From Vibrio tetraodonis (GTDB lineage: Bacteria; Pseudomonadota; Gammaproteobacteria; Enterobacterales; Vibrionaceae), in contig NZ_QLYY01000007.1 in the NCBI RefSeq assembly GCF_003350295.1, forward strand, positions 245,747-309,746: a DNA stretch of 64,000 nt. The letters are read 5' to 3'. The position numbers and the translations under genes were made by a program. The notes below the pieces were generated by a model, which saw only the letters and a program-made list of their open reading frames with translations, did no database searches and had not been told where the DNA came from. Below are positions 15,831 through 24,934 of this stretch, piece by piece (positions within the stretch are counted from its first letter, which is position 1; every line of letters begins with the position of its first letter).

Positions 15831-17078
15831 ATGTCTGAAGAAGTGAGCAAAAACCTCTCAGAAACTCTGTTTACCAACCATAAGCAAGCGAAGGAAACCT
15901 CTTCGCTTACTCAATATATGCCAAGCAGCCAGAAAATATTAGACGATAAACGTCACAGAGAGGGGGCTAAGTGGTATAGGAATATCAATCGATTGCAATG
16001 GGCATGGCAAGGTTTAGATCCGATTGAAGCAGATGAAGTGTTATCCAAAATAGCATCATCCAAACATTCAAGAACTTATGATGAGTGGCTTGATACAGTG
16101 ATGGGATATCACAGTGGTAACTGGACCTATGAGTGGACTAAGTTGGGTATGTCACACACCGTTCGCTCTAATGAACTCAAGGGCGAGGAGGCGGCTGATG
16201 CACTTTTTAATGCTTCTTTGTGTTTTAGTATTGCTGGTTACCCTCATTTAAAAAACGATAACCTGGCCTCCCAAGCTCAAGTATTAGCAAGTAATGCGTA
16301 TTCTGAAGCGGCAAAAAAGACTCAATACATAATCAAAAAGTTAGAGATTCCCTATCAGAATAAGGTCATTATTGCTCATTTACACCTTACCAGCACGGAT
16401 AAACCTCAGCCTGTTGTAATGGTCAGCGCTGGATTAGATAGCTTGCAGACGGATTTGTGGAAGTTGTTTCGTAATCACCTAGCGGCTAAAAATATTGCCA
16501 TGTTGACGGTTGATATGCCTTCTATCGGCCATAACAGTCATTGGAGTTTGACTGAAGACACTTCGTGTTTGCATCAAGCAGTACTTAATGAATTGTTTAA
16601 TATTCCTTGGGTCGATCACCATAGAGTAGGCTTATTGGGTTTTCGTTTCGGTGGTAATGCTATGGTCAGGCTTGCATTCGTGGAGCAAGATAAACTTAAA
16701 GCCTGTGTCAGCTTGGGTGCGCCGATTCATGATGTACTGTCCTCGCCTGAGAAGCTGAAAAAAATGCCGAAAATGTATCTTGATATACTGGCCTCTCGAC
16801 TAGGAAAAAGTGCAGTCGATATCAATAGCTTATCGGGTCAATTAATGGCTTGGTCATTAAAGGTTCAAGGCATACTATCAAATCGTAAAACCAAAGTGCC
16901 TATTTTAGCGATGAGTTTGGAAAATGATCCTGTGTCTCCACATAGTGATAATCGCTTAGTTGCATTATTTAGCGACTATGGGAAAGCAAGGAAAATTAGT
17001 GCGAAAACAATTACACAGGGATATGAGGAATCACTCGATTTAGCCATCAAGTGGTTGGAGGACGAGCTAATTAGATGA
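15831..17078 (+). CDS. frsA: Esterase-like protein FrsA
   Basis: A 415-residue alpha/beta-hydrolase-fold protein of the FrsA (YafA) family. Seen: an N-terminal helical cap region (RHREGAKWYRNINRLQWAWQGLDP near 42), the beta-strand VVMVSAGLDSL near 197 and the elbow LLGFRFGGNAMVRLAF near 268, where the usual catalytic Ser is Arg-Phe-Gly as in FrsA proteins rather than Gly-X-Ser-X-Gly. FrsA was named as a partner of glucose enzyme IIA in E. coli and has also been described with cofactor-free decarboxylase activity in Vibrio vulnificus, a claim that was later disputed. Adjacent to crl, as in Vibrio generally. Starts at ATG; no clear ribosome site. Confidence 0.93.
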   Translation: MSEEVSKNLSETLFTNHKQAKETSSLTQYMPSSQKILDDKRHREGAKWYRNINRLQWAWQGLDPIEADEVLSKIASSKHSRTYDEWLDTVMGYHSGNWTYEWTKLGMSHTVRSNELKGEEAADALFNASLCFSIAGYPHLKNDNLASQAQVLASNAYSEAAKKTQYIIKKLEIPYQNKVIIAHLHLTSTDKPQPVVMVSAGLDSLQTDLWKLFRNHLAAKNIAMLTVDMPSIGHNSHWSLTEDTSCLHQAVLNELFNIPWVDHHRVGLLGFRFGGNAMVRLAFVEQDKLKACVSLGAPIHDVLSSPEKLKKMPKMYLDILASRLGKSAVDINSLSGQLMAWSLKVQGILSNRKTKVPILAMSLENDPVSPHSDNRLVALFSDYGKARKISAKTITQGYEESLDLAIKWLEDELIR

Positions 17079-17185
17079 CAAATCACATAAATTAGTCAAC
17101 ACTTATATATGGGCAATACCCTAACTAAGTGGTCCTGATTTTTGCTCATCATAATTACAACAGATATTGAATATGGAGATTCATT

Positions 17186-17575
17186 ATGTCTGAACAGTCG
17201 AAGAATCCAACCCATTACCGTTTATTATCTACGCTAAAAGCAATTGGTCCCTATTTACGAGAAGCGCAGTGTGAGCAGGGCAAATACTTGTTTGACTGCC
17301 TTTCTGTGTGTGTGAACGACAAAAAATCACCTGAAGAGAGAGAGTTTTGGGGGTGGTGGTTAGAGCTGGAACAAGAGGGAGAGGCGTTCGAAGCAAAATA
17401 CCGAGTCGGTTTATATGACGCTAAAGGTGATTGGATGGATGAGAAGCTGCCTAAAAAAGCGGTAGCGGAAGTTAGCCGCACTCAAGAAGGTTTTCACCAG
17501 AAGCTCATTGAGACACTGGCAACACAATTTGGTATGACGCTTGATTTTCATAAAGAGTCTGCAGAGTTCGGTTAG
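17186..17575 (+). CDS. crl: Sigma factor-binding protein Crl
   Basis: A 129-residue protein that binds RpoS and promotes its assembly with core RNA polymerase, raising stationary-phase and stress transcription. The sequence matches Crl: the N-terminal LLSTLKAIGPYLREAQC helix, the central REFWGWWLELE motif near residue 52, and the RVGLYDAKGDWMDEKLP block. Length is normal. ATG with a GGAG element 8 bases upstream. The unit ends with a perfect palindromic terminator, so it is monocistronic or the tail of an frsA-crl transcript (108-base gap). Confidence 0.95.
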   Translation: MSEQSKNPTHYRLLSTLKAIGPYLREAQCEQGKYLFDCLSVCVNDKKSPEEREFWGWWLELEQEGEAFEAKYRVGLYDAKGDWMDEKLPKKAVAEVSRTQEGFHQKLIETLATQFGMTLDFHKESAEFG

Positions 17576-17606
17576 ATAAGTATCTGTATATATTTCCTAG
17601 ATTAAA

Positions 17607-17630
17607 AAAAGGCGCTAATTAGCGCCTTTT
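17607..17630. terminator. Terminator after crl
   Basis: AAAAGGCGCTAATTAGCGCC followed by TTTT is a perfect palindrome with A and T flanks, so it works in either direction. Confidence 0.9.
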
Positions 17631-17748
17631 CTGCTTGTTAATTGTTGCGTTGATTGTTAAAACATCTAGTTCAACAACACCCAGCAATGACATCCACACT
17701 CATTGCAAGCGGGTGGACCAAGGTTTTTATTTTTATAGCAGATCGATA

Positions 17749-18882
17749 ATGAATCAAAAATGCGCGAAGGCTGCGAGCCGTCAAACCGTTGTTATTAAGC
17801 TCGGGACCAGTGTCCTTACTGGCGGTACGTTAGCATTAGATAGAGCTCATATGGTTGAACTGGCAAGGCAGTGCTCAGAGCTTAAGAAGCAAGGCCATTC
17901 TGTGGTTATGGTTTCATCCGGTGCAATAGCCGCTGGAAGAGAGCATTTAGGTTACCCAGCTTTAGCTAACTCAATGGCAAACAAACAGCTTCTCGCAGCT
18001 GTTGGTCAGAGCCAACTTATACAAACTTGGGAAGCATTGTTTGGTCTTTATGACATTAAAATAGGGCAAATGTTGCTTACTCGTGCAGACTTAGAAGATC
18101 GTGAACGTTTCCTCAATGCTCGCGATACTATTAATGCGTTGGTGGATAACAATATTATTCCTATTGTTAATGAAAACGATGCAGTCGCGACCAGTGAAAT
18201 TAAAGTGGGTGATAATGATAACCTTTCTGCATTAGTAGGCATTTTGTGTAGTGCCGATAAGCTCTTATTGCTTACCGATCAAAAAGGACTGTTTACTGCT
18301 GATCCCCGCAAAGACCCCCAAGCTGAATTGATCAAAGAAGTAAAAACCATTGATGATACCTTGCGAAAGATTGCTGGGGATAGTGGAACTTCGTTGGGAA
18401 CCGGAGGTATGGCCACCAAGCTGCAAGCTGCGGACATTGCTCGTCGTGCTGGAATCGAAGTGATTATTGCAGCAGGCAGTGCACCAAATGTTGTATTCGA
18501 CTCTCTTAGTGAGCAGCCACAAGGAACCCGTTTTCTGCCAATAGAAGAGGCATTAGAAAGTCGTAAACGTTGGATCTTGGCCGGCCCCTCTGCTTCTGGT
18601 GACATCGTAATAGACGATGGTGCAGTAAAAGCAGTGTTGTCGCAAGGAAGTAGCTTATTGGCTAAAGGTGTCACTCGCATTAGTGGTGAGTTCGGACGAG
18701 GAGAAGTAGTGAGAATTACTGATCAAAAAGGAGTGCTCATTGCTCGTGGTATTTCGAGCTACTCTAGTCTCGATATGGCTCGCATCATAGGTAAACACAG
18801 CAAAGATATTTTAGGGATTTTGGGTTATGACTACGGCAGTGAGGTGCTGCATCGTGATGATATGGTCATAATTCAGGAATAA
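17749..18882 (+). CDS. proB: Glutamate 5-kinase
   Basis: First enzyme of proline synthesis, phosphorylating glutamate at the gamma carboxyl. The 377 residues comprise an amino acid kinase domain ([13 protein letters not shown] near 14-26, [14 protein letters not shown] near 57, IVNENDAVA near 140, [12 protein letters not shown] near 180, [12 protein letters not shown] near 218) and a C-terminal PUA domain from about 285. I use the ATG at 17749; the longer frame from a TTG at 17635 would overlap the crl terminator region and has no ribosome site. It is 8 bases before proA and forms the proBA operon. Feedback inhibition by proline is known for the family. Confidence 0.95.
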   Translation: MNQKCAKAASRQTVVIKLGTSVLTGGTLALDRAHMVELARQCSELKKQGHSVVMVSSGAIAAGREHLGYPALANSMANKQLLAAVGQSQLIQTWEALFGLYDIKIGQMLLTRADLEDRERFLNARDTINALVDNNIIPIVNENDAVATSEIKVGDNDNLSALVGILCSADKLLLLTDQKGLFTADPRKDPQAELIKEVKTIDDTLRKIAGDSGTSLGTGGMATKLQAADIARRAGIEVIIAAGSAPNVVFDSLSEQPQGTRFLPIEEALESRKRWILAGPSASGDIVIDDGAVKAVLSQGSSLLAKGVTRISGEFGRGEVVRITDQKGVLIARGISSYSSLDMARIIGKHSKDILGILGYDYGSEVLHRDDMVIIQE

Positions 18883-18890
18883 TTGAGGTA

Positions 18891-20147
18891 ATGAGATTGG
18901 AACTGATTTCTATAGGTAAGGCTGCAAAGCAAGCTACATTTCAACTAGCCAATGCATCAACAGCACAAAAAAATCATGCTTTGGCGATAATTGCCGATGA
19001 ATTGGAAGCCAACTGTGCTCGCATTCTTGACGCCAATGCTAAGGATATTGAGCTTGGAAGAGAGTCGGGGATGAGTGAGGCACTACTTGATCGGCTTTTA
19101 CTTGATGAAACTCGTTTAGCCGCTATCGCTGATGATGTTCGAAATGTGATAAAACTTGATGATCCTATCGGTAGCGAAATAGAGAGTAAAGTCCTCGAAA
19201 ATGGCATGTCGCTAGCTCGCCGCCGAGTACCGCTGGGGGTAGTGGGTGTGATTTATGAAGCGCGCCCTAATGTAACCATAGATATTGCTTCTTTATGTTT
19301 AAAAACGGGTAATGCCAGCATCCTTCGAGGTGGTAAAGAGACGTTTTTCTCCAATATGGAGTTGGTCAAGGTCATTCAATCTGCGTTGGAGAGGGCTAAT
19401 CTTCCAGCAGCTTCCGTACAATATATTGAAAAGCCAGATAGGGAGTTAGTTTCTCAGCTTTTAAAGCTCGACGATTATGTTGATATGATTATTCCGCGTG
19501 GTGGTGCTGGTTTACACAAAATGTGCAAAGAGAACAGTACGATACCTGTAATCATCGGTGGTTTTGGTATTAGCCATATCTTTGTCGATGAAAGCGCGGA
19601 TTTGGAAAAGTCAGTTAATGTGATTGAGAATGCAAAAGTTCAACGCCCATCGGCTTGTAACGCACTCGATACTTTGCTGGTTCATCAGGATATAGCCGCC
19701 GATTTGCTAACAAAACTGAAAACTCGCATGCAAAACAAAGTAACTTTTGTTGCAGAGCCAGCCGCGAAAGCATTGCTAGGCGATGCAGAAAACGTTCGTG
19801 ATAGTGCAGAAGGAGACTTTGATACCGAATGGTTAAGTTACACTCTGGGTGTAAAAGTTGTATCAGATATAGCACAAGCGATTGACCATATGCGAGAGCA
19901 TAATGCCAGTCATTCAGATGCAATCATGACAAATAGCTTAGAAAATGCAGAGCGATTCATAAACTCTGTCGATTCAGCCGCGGTCTATGTTAATGCATCA
20001 ACCCGATTCACTGATGGTGCACAATTTGGCCTTGGAGCTGAGGTGGCCGTATCGACGCAGAAACTACATGCTAGAGGCCCTATGGGAATTGAAGAGCTAA
20101 CCAGTTATAAATGGGTTGGTAAAGCTAACTATCTAGTACGAGCTTAA
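18891..20147 (+). CDS. proA: Gamma-glutamyl phosphate reductase
   Basis: Second step of proline synthesis, NADPH-dependent reduction of gamma-glutamyl phosphate to the semialdehyde. An aldehyde dehydrogenase-fold protein of 418 residues. Seen: [16 protein letters not shown] near 112, ILRGGKETF near 144, and the catalytic cysteine in [16 protein letters not shown] near 250. Length matches the family (417). The listed ATG sits only 2 bases after the GAGG element, whereas a TTG six bases further (18897) has an 8-base spacing and gives [11 protein letters not shown], closer to relatives, so the true start may be 18897. Confidence 0.95.
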   Translation: MRLELISIGKAAKQATFQLANASTAQKNHALAIIADELEANCARILDANAKDIELGRESGMSEALLDRLLLDETRLAAIADDVRNVIKLDDPIGSEIESKVLENGMSLARRRVPLGVVGVIYEARPNVTIDIASLCLKTGNASILRGGKETFFSNMELVKVIQSALERANLPAASVQYIEKPDRELVSQLLKLDDYVDMIIPRGGAGLHKMCKENSTIPVIIGGFGISHIFVDESADLEKSVNVIENAKVQRPSACNALDTLLVHQDIAADLLTKLKTRMQNKVTFVAEPAAKALLGDAENVRDSAEGDFDTEWLSYTLGVKVVSDIAQAIDHMREHNASHSDAIMTNSLENAERFINSVDSAAVYVNASTRFTDGAQFGLGAEVAVSTQKLHARGPMGIEELTSYKWVGKANYLVRA

Positions 20148-20230
20148 TTAGTGTTTAATTGATAGTTATATTTTTATTTGTTTTGTGCTCAACACAGGGC
20201 AGCTCAACATTTTGATCATCTTTAGGATAA

Positions 20231-20258
20231 AAAAGGGGCGATAATGTCCCTTTTACTT
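20231..20258 (+). terminator. Terminator after proBA
   Basis: AAAAGGG and CCCTTTT pair around an inner loop and are followed by ACTTTT. It lies 84 bases after proA. Confidence 0.7.
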
Positions 20259-20366
20259 TTCTTCACTTTAGCAAATCCGTTACACTAGCAACGATATATT
20301 AAAATAGCTTTGTTGATGGAATTAGCTCGTCAATGAGAGGGTATTTCAGTATATTATGGAGGTGAT

Positions 20367-20816
20367 ATGCATTGTCCTTTTTGCGCAGAGAATGACACCA
20401 AAGTGATCGATTCTCGTTTGGTGGCTGACGGTCATCAAGTTCGTCGTCGCAGGCAGTGTTTAGCCTGTAGTGAGCGTTTTACCACTTTTGAAACCGCTGA
20501 GTTGGTAATGCCTCGAGTAATTAAATCAAATGGAAACCGTGAGCCCTTCGATGAAAATAAAATGATTGGTGGGCTTCAGCGTGCGTTAGAAAAGCGTCCT
20601 GTGAGTGCAGATTCGGTTGAGCTCTCAATAAGTATGATTAAGTCACAACTTCGAGCGACAGGTGAGCGAGAAGTTTCCAGTGAGATGATTGGTAATTTAG
20701 TGATGGATCAACTTAAAGAGCTCGACAAAGTTGCTTATATTCGTTTTGCTTCCGTTTATCGAAGTTTTGAAGATATTCGAGAATTCGGTGAAGAAATAGC
20801 GCGTCTGGAAGATTGA
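20367..20816 (+). CDS. nrdR: Transcriptional repressor NrdR
   Basis: A 149-residue nucleotide-sensing repressor of ribonucleotide reductase genes. Seen: the N-terminal zinc ribbon with CPFC at 3-6 and CLAC at 31-34, the basic RRRRQ segment, and an ATP-cone domain from about residue 49 ([15 protein letters not shown]). Length is exactly typical. The ATG has a very strong ribosome site, GGAGGTGAT. It heads the riboflavin operon; nrdR-ribD adjacency is common in gammaproteobacteria. Confidence 0.96.
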   Translation: MHCPFCAENDTKVIDSRLVADGHQVRRRRQCLACSERFTTFETAELVMPRVIKSNGNREPFDENKMIGGLQRALEKRPVSADSVELSISMIKSQLRATGEREVSSEMIGNLVMDQLKELDKVAYIRFASVYRSFEDIREFGEEIARLED

Positions 20817-20830
20817 CGGTTAGCAGTATA

Positions 20831-21931
20831 ATGTCTGAATTCTCTTCTCTAGATTATAAAATGATGTCGCGTGCCATTAATTTGGCCAAAGGCGGCATCT
20901 ATACTACGCCACCCAACCCAAATGTAGGGTGTGTTATTACCCGTGATGACGCCGTTGTTGGCGAAGGTTTTCACTATCGTGCAGGTGAACCCCATGCTGA
21001 AGCTAATGCACTTAATATGGCAGGGGAAAAAGCCGTTGGTTCAACTGTTTATGTCACACTCGAGCCTTGCTCTCATTACGGTAGAACCCCTCCTTGTGCC
21101 TCTGCTTTGATTCAGGCTAGAGTGGCAAAGGTTATTTGTGCGATGGAAGACCCGAATCCCAAAGTTGAAGGCATTAAAATGCTTCGCGATGCTGGGATTG
21201 AAGTGCAAGTTGGTCTTTTAAAAAGTGATGCAGAAGCTTTGAATCCTGCCTTTATCAAAAGGATGCAAACAGGGCTTCCTTTTGTGCAATTGAAAATGGC
21301 AGCCAGCATTGATGGTCAGACCGCTTTATCTAATGGCGAAAGCAAGTGGATTACTTCTGCGCAAGCCCGAAGCGATGTACAGAAATATCGCGCTCAATCT
21401 GATGCTATTTTATCAACCAGCAAGACGGTGATTAAGGATAATGCCTCTCTCAATGTGCGTTGGTCTGAGTTACCTGAATCGGTCAAAAGCCAACTTGCCG
21501 AGAATGAAGTGCGTCAACCTAAGCGAGTTATTTTAGACAGGCAAAACTTGCTCACACCTGAACTTAAGCTTTTCTCAACTGAAGGGCCACGTATTATTGT
21601 GTCTCAGCAGGGGGAACTCAGTCCTCATCTTGCTCCTAGTGGTCAAATTGATTTAGTTCCCACATTCGCTGATTTGGCATCAAACTTTGGAATTAATCAC
21701 CTTTGGGTAGAGGCAGGAGCCACTCTAGCTACCAGCTTAATTAAGCAAGGGATAGTGGATGAGTTAGTTTTGTACTTGTCGCCGAAAATCATGGGCAGTG
21801 ATGGTAAAGGTTTGCTTGGTGCGCTTGGTTTACAGTCGATGCAAGAAATAATAGAACTTAATCTCCGCGATGTAAGGCAGATTGGCTCTGATATTCGTAT
21901 TATTGCTAAAGTGGAAAACAAAGAATCATAG
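20831..21931 (+). CDS. ribD: Bifunctional pyrimidine deaminase/reductase of riboflavin synthesis
   Basis: Second and third steps of riboflavin synthesis: deamination then NADPH reduction of the pyrimidine made from GTP. Seen: the N-terminal cytidine-deaminase-like domain with HAEANAL and the zinc cysteines in EPCSHYGRTPPC near 75-86, then the reductase domain from about 145 (FVQLKMAASIDGQTAL). I use the ATG at 20831; a TTG at 20813 would overlap nrdR. Odd: the usual NP-x-VAGRG loop after the deaminase reads NPKVEGIKML, which is two residues shorter than in E. coli RibD. The frame is intact and the catalytic residues remain. Confidence 0.94.
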   Translation: MSEFSSLDYKMMSRAINLAKGGIYTTPPNPNVGCVITRDDAVVGEGFHYRAGEPHAEANALNMAGEKAVGSTVYVTLEPCSHYGRTPPCASALIQARVAKVICAMEDPNPKVEGIKMLRDAGIEVQVGLLKSDAEALNPAFIKRMQTGLPFVQLKMAASIDGQTALSNGESKWITSAQARSDVQKYRAQSDAILSTSKTVIKDNASLNVRWSELPESVKSQLAENEVRQPKRVILDRQNLLTPELKLFSTEGPRIIVSQQGELSPHLAPSGQIDLVPTFADLASNFGINHLWVEAGATLATSLIKQGIVDELVLYLSPKIMGSDGKGLLGALGLQSMQEIIELNLRDVRQIGSDIRIIAKVENKES

Positions 21932-21933
21932 TT

Positions 21934-22584
21934 ATGTTTACAGGAATTATAGAAGCGGTTGGTACATTGACCGCAATTACTCCTAAAGGTGAAGACATTA
22001 GTGTAACGGTTGAAGCCGGCAAGCTTGATATGTCTGATGTGAAACTTGGCGATAGTATTGCTACTAATGGAGTTTGTCTAACAGTCGTTGATTGTAGCTC
22101 GACGGGCTACACTGCTGATTTATCTTTGGAAACACTCAATAAAACGGGTTTTACTGACTATCAGGTGGGGAGTAAGGTCAACTTGGAAAAGGCCATGCTA
22201 CCCACGACTCGATTTGGTGGTCATATCGTCTCTGGACATGTAGATGGCGTAGGGGAAATTGTCGAGCGAAACCAAGTAGGTAGGGCGATCGAATTTTGGG
22301 TTTCTATGCCTCAAGAATTGTCGAAATATCTAGCCGAAAAAGGTTCTATTACCGTTGATGGTATTAGCTTAACGGTTAACGCCTTGAGAAAGAACGCGTT
22401 TAAGCTGACGATAGTGCCTCATACCGGAGATGAAACGACGATCAAAGACTTTCATGTCGGGCGTAAAGTTAATCTAGAAGTTGATGTACTTGCTCGTTAT
22501 ATGGAGCGTCTTTTAACGAGCCAATCTTCACAACCAGAATCACGCTTAACCATGGAGTTTCTCCAGCAAAATGGTTTTGCTTAA
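21934..22584 (+). CDS. ribE: Riboflavin synthase alpha subunit
   Basis: Last step of the pathway: dismutation of two 6,7-dimethyl-8-ribityllumazines. The 216 residues form two lumazine-binding repeats, the first starting MFTGIIEAVGTL and the second at about 97 (GGHIVSGHVDGVGEIVE). The conserved NGVCLTV (about 46-52) and DGISLTVN (about 147-154) pairs are both present. It starts 2 bases after the ribD stop, so the two are co-translated. The symbol follows E. coli/Vibrio usage (ribE, also ribC). Confidence 0.95.
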   Translation: MFTGIIEAVGTLTAITPKGEDISVTVEAGKLDMSDVKLGDSIATNGVCLTVVDCSSTGYTADLSLETLNKTGFTDYQVGSKVNLEKAMLPTTRFGGHIVSGHVDGVGEIVERNQVGRAIEFWVSMPQELSKYLAEKGSITVDGISLTVNALRKNAFKLTIVPHTGDETTIKDFHVGRKVNLEVDVLARYMERLLTSQSSQPESRLTMEFLQQNGFA

Positions 22585-22659
22585 TGAATAGTTTGCAGTA
22601 CATGCTGCACTTCTAATAACGATAATATAGTTCAGAGCCCAAAATACAGGAATCCAGTA

Positions 22660-23769
22660 ATGCCAATTAGTACTCCGCAGGAAATCATAGAAGACATTCG
22701 TCTAGGTAAGATGGTTATTTTGATGGATGATGAAGATCGCGAGAACGAAGGCGATCTTATCATGGCGGCAGAACATGTAACCCCTGAAGCCATAAATTTT
22801 ATGGCGACTCACGGCAGAGGGCTTATCTGTCTGACCATGACTAAGCAACGCTGTGAGCGCTTGGGCCTTCCACCCATGGTTCAGGATAATAATGCCCAAT
22901 TTACGACAAACTTTACCGTTTCTATTGAAGCTGCTGAGGGCGTTACCACTGGTATCTCTGCCGCTGACAGAGCCAAAACCGTTCAAGCTGCGGTTGCAAT
23001 TGATGCCAAAGCTGCTGACTTAGTACAACCAGGGCATATTTTTCCACTGGCAGCACAGGAAGGTGGCGTGCTCACTCGGGCTGGCCATACAGAAGCTGGA
23101 TGTGATCTTGCTAGGTTAGCAGGGCTTGAGCCAGCAGGAGTGATTGTCGAAATTCTTAACCAAGACGGCACTATGGCTCGCCGCCCCGACTTGGAAGTGT
23201 TTGCTGAACAGCATGATATTAAGCTTGGGACTATTGCTGATCTTATCGAGTATCGTAATAATACAGAGACGACGATAGAGCGTGTAGCACAGTGTCAATT
23301 ACCTACTGAGTATGGTGAATTTGAATTGGTGACTTATCGAGATACTATTGATAACCAAGTGCATTATGCCCTGTGTAAAGGTGAAATAACCGAGCATGTG
23401 CCTCTAGTTCGAGTTCATCTTCAAGATACGTTTACAGATTTACTACGCAGTGATAGAAATGTTGAGCGTAGTTGGACTTTAGATAAAGCCATGAAGCGGA
23501 TCGGTAAAGAAGGTGGGGTTTTAGTGATCCTTGGTAATGAAGAATCGAGCGATCTTCTTATCCATCGCGTGAAAATGTTTGAAGCTCAGGATAAGGGGCA
23601 AGCACCGACTTTGGCCAAAAAGCAAGGTACTTCTCGACGTGTTGGTGTTGGATCGCAGATCTTGGCTGATATCGGTGTTCGCGATATGCGTCTTCTTTCT
23701 TCGACAAATAAGAAGTATCATGCACTGGGCGGATTTGGCTTAAATGTAGTTGAGTACGTTTGCGAATAA
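22660..23769 (+). CDS. DHBP synthase with degenerate GTP cyclohydrolase II-like C-domain (RibBX type)
   Basis: The N-terminal half (residues 1-205) is 3,4-dihydroxy-2-butanone 4-phosphate synthase: [12 protein letters not shown] near 22-33, THGRGLICL near 50, and [17 protein letters not shown] near 147 are intact. The C-terminal half (about 208-369) aligns with GTP cyclohydrolase II, but the zinc-binding cysteines (usual C-x10-C-x-C) and the catalytic R-EGRGIGL motif are absent: the region reads [20 protein letters not shown] and [16 protein letters not shown]. So it probably makes only the butanone phosphate, and a separate RibA elsewhere opens GTP. Such RibBX fusions are known from Shewanella and Vibrio. 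It is usually annotated as ribBA. No FMN riboswitch was seen in the 75-base gap upstream. Confidence 0.9.
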   Translation: MPISTPQEIIEDIRLGKMVILMDDEDRENEGDLIMAAEHVTPEAINFMATHGRGLICLTMTKQRCERLGLPPMVQDNNAQFTTNFTVSIEAAEGVTTGISAADRAKTVQAAVAIDAKAADLVQPGHIFPLAAQEGGVLTRAGHTEAGCDLARLAGLEPAGVIVEILNQDGTMARRPDLEVFAEQHDIKLGTIADLIEYRNNTETTIERVAQCQLPTEYGEFELVTYRDTIDNQVHYALCKGEITEHVPLVRVHLQDTFTDLLRSDRNVERSWTLDKAMKRIGKEGGVLVILGNEESSDLLIHRVKMFEAQDKGQAPTLAKKQGTSRRVGVGSQILADIGVRDMRLLSSTNKKYHALGGFGLNVVEYVCE

Positions 23770-23931
23770 TACAAGAGTACGTATAACGTTAATTATGATA
23801 ATCACCGCTAGCGGCATTTTCTGTGACAGTTTTTCTCATTGAGTAGAGACAAATTTCTATTAGATATTGATCACAGGTTTGTGCTAGAATCCGGCGATTC
23901 TCACTTGATGAACATAGTTAAAGGAAAGCTT

Positions 23932-24402
23932 ATGAAAGTGATCGAGGGTGGCTTCCCAGCGCCAAACGCAAAAATTGCTATCGTTATTTCTCGTTTCAAC
24001 AGTTTTATTAACGAAAGTCTATTGTCTGGTGCAATCGATACTTTAAAGCGTCATGGGCAAGTTAGTGATAACAACATCACAGTCGTGCGTTGTCCTGGAG
24101 CGGTAGAGCTTCCTTTAGTTGCGCAACGTGTGGCTAAAACGGGTAAGTTTGATGCTATTGTGTCACTAGGTACAGTGATCCGTGGCGGTACGCCTCATTT
24201 TGAATATGTTTGCAGTGAGTGTAACAAGGGTTTGGCTCAAGTGTCGTTGGAATATAGCCTTCCAGTTGCATTTGGTGTCTTGACTGTTGATACCATAGAC
24301 CAAGCTATTGAGCGCGCAGGAACCAAGGCTGGTAATAAAGGTGCAGAGGCTGCACTAAGCGCACTTGAAATGATCAACGTATTATCTGAAATCGATTCCT
24401 AA
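23932..24402 (+). CDS. ribH: 6,7-dimethyl-8-ribityllumazine synthase
   Basis: Condenses the butanone phosphate from RibB with the pyrimidine from RibD to give lumazine, the RibE substrate; it forms large capsid-like or pentameric assemblies. 156 residues, starting [18 protein letters not shown], with SRFNSFI, the GAVELPL motif near 60 and [14 protein letters not shown] near 83-96. I use the ATG at 23932 because AAGGAA lies about 7 bases upstream and the length equals E. coli RibH; the frame upstream to 23839 is an open extension. The stop shares a base with nusB. Confidence 0.96.
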   Translation: MKVIEGGFPAPNAKIAIVISRFNSFINESLLSGAIDTLKRHGQVSDNNITVVRCPGAVELPLVAQRVAKTGKFDAIVSLGTVIRGGTPHFEYVCSECNKGLAQVSLEYSLPVAFGVLTVDTIDQAIERAGTKAGNKGAEAALSALEMINVLSEIDS

Positions 24403-24869
24403 TGGGGGCCAGTGTGAAACCAGCCGCACGTCGTAATGCACGTCGATTCGCTCTGCAAGCGATCTACTCATGGCAAATTACTAAAGAAAATGTTGCCACT
24501 ATTGAAGAGCAGTTTTTATCTGGTGGTAAGTATGATGAAGAAGAGCATCATGCTGCAGAACCTGCATTGATAGCACCAGATACTGATGTCGCATACTTCC
24601 GTGATTTATTAACTGGTGTGGTGTTAAGTCACACAGAACTGGACAGTAAAATTCGCCCTTATACGGCTCGTCCAATGCAAGATTTGGATATGATGGAGCT
24701 GGCTTTGCTTCGTCTAGCTATGTATGAAATGACTCGCCGTGAAGACGTACCATACAAAGTGGTTATTAATGAAGCTATTGAGTTGGCAAAAGTTTTTGCA
24801 GCTGAAGAAAGTCATAAGTTTGTGAATGGTGTGCTGGATAAAGCAGCGCCACACGTTCGCAAAAAGTAG
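24402..24869 (+). CDS. nusB: Transcription antitermination protein NusB
   Basis: Binds S10 (NusE) and boxA RNA to build antitermination complexes on rRNA operons. 155 residues, all-helical, starting with the basic [20 protein letters not shown] arm, with [17 protein letters not shown] near 95 and [10 protein letters not shown] near 122. The ATG overlaps the ribH stop (TAATG), so it is coupled to the riboflavin operon, as is usual. Followed by a strong terminator. Confidence 0.95.
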   Translation: MGASVKPAARRNARRFALQAIYSWQITKENVATIEEQFLSGGKYDEEEHHAAEPALIAPDTDVAYFRDLLTGVVLSHTELDSKIRPYTARPMQDLDMMELALLRLAMYEMTRREDVPYKVVINEAIELAKVFAAEESHKFVNGVLDKAAPHVRKK

Positions 24870-24880
24870 GATAAATAGCT

Positions 24881-24910
24881 AAAAAAGGTCAGCAAATGCT
24901 GACCTTTTTT
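24881..24910 (+). terminator. Terminator between nusB and thiL
   Basis: AAAAAAGGTCAGC and GCTGACCTTTTTT pair perfectly around AAAT. The thiL ATG is only 24 bases further on, leaving almost no space for an independent promoter, so thiL expression should depend on readthrough or on a promoter inside the hairpin region. Confidence 0.9.
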
Positions 24911-24934
24911 ATATCGCACGTTACATTGAATACT

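Noticed and set aside
22585..22659. FMN riboswitch before ribBX
   Set aside because: The gap is 75 bases, too short for the FMN element, and no AGGG-box pattern is present.
24896..24934. Longer N-terminus for ThiL
   Set aside because: It would start within the nusB terminator and adds residues that the family lacks.
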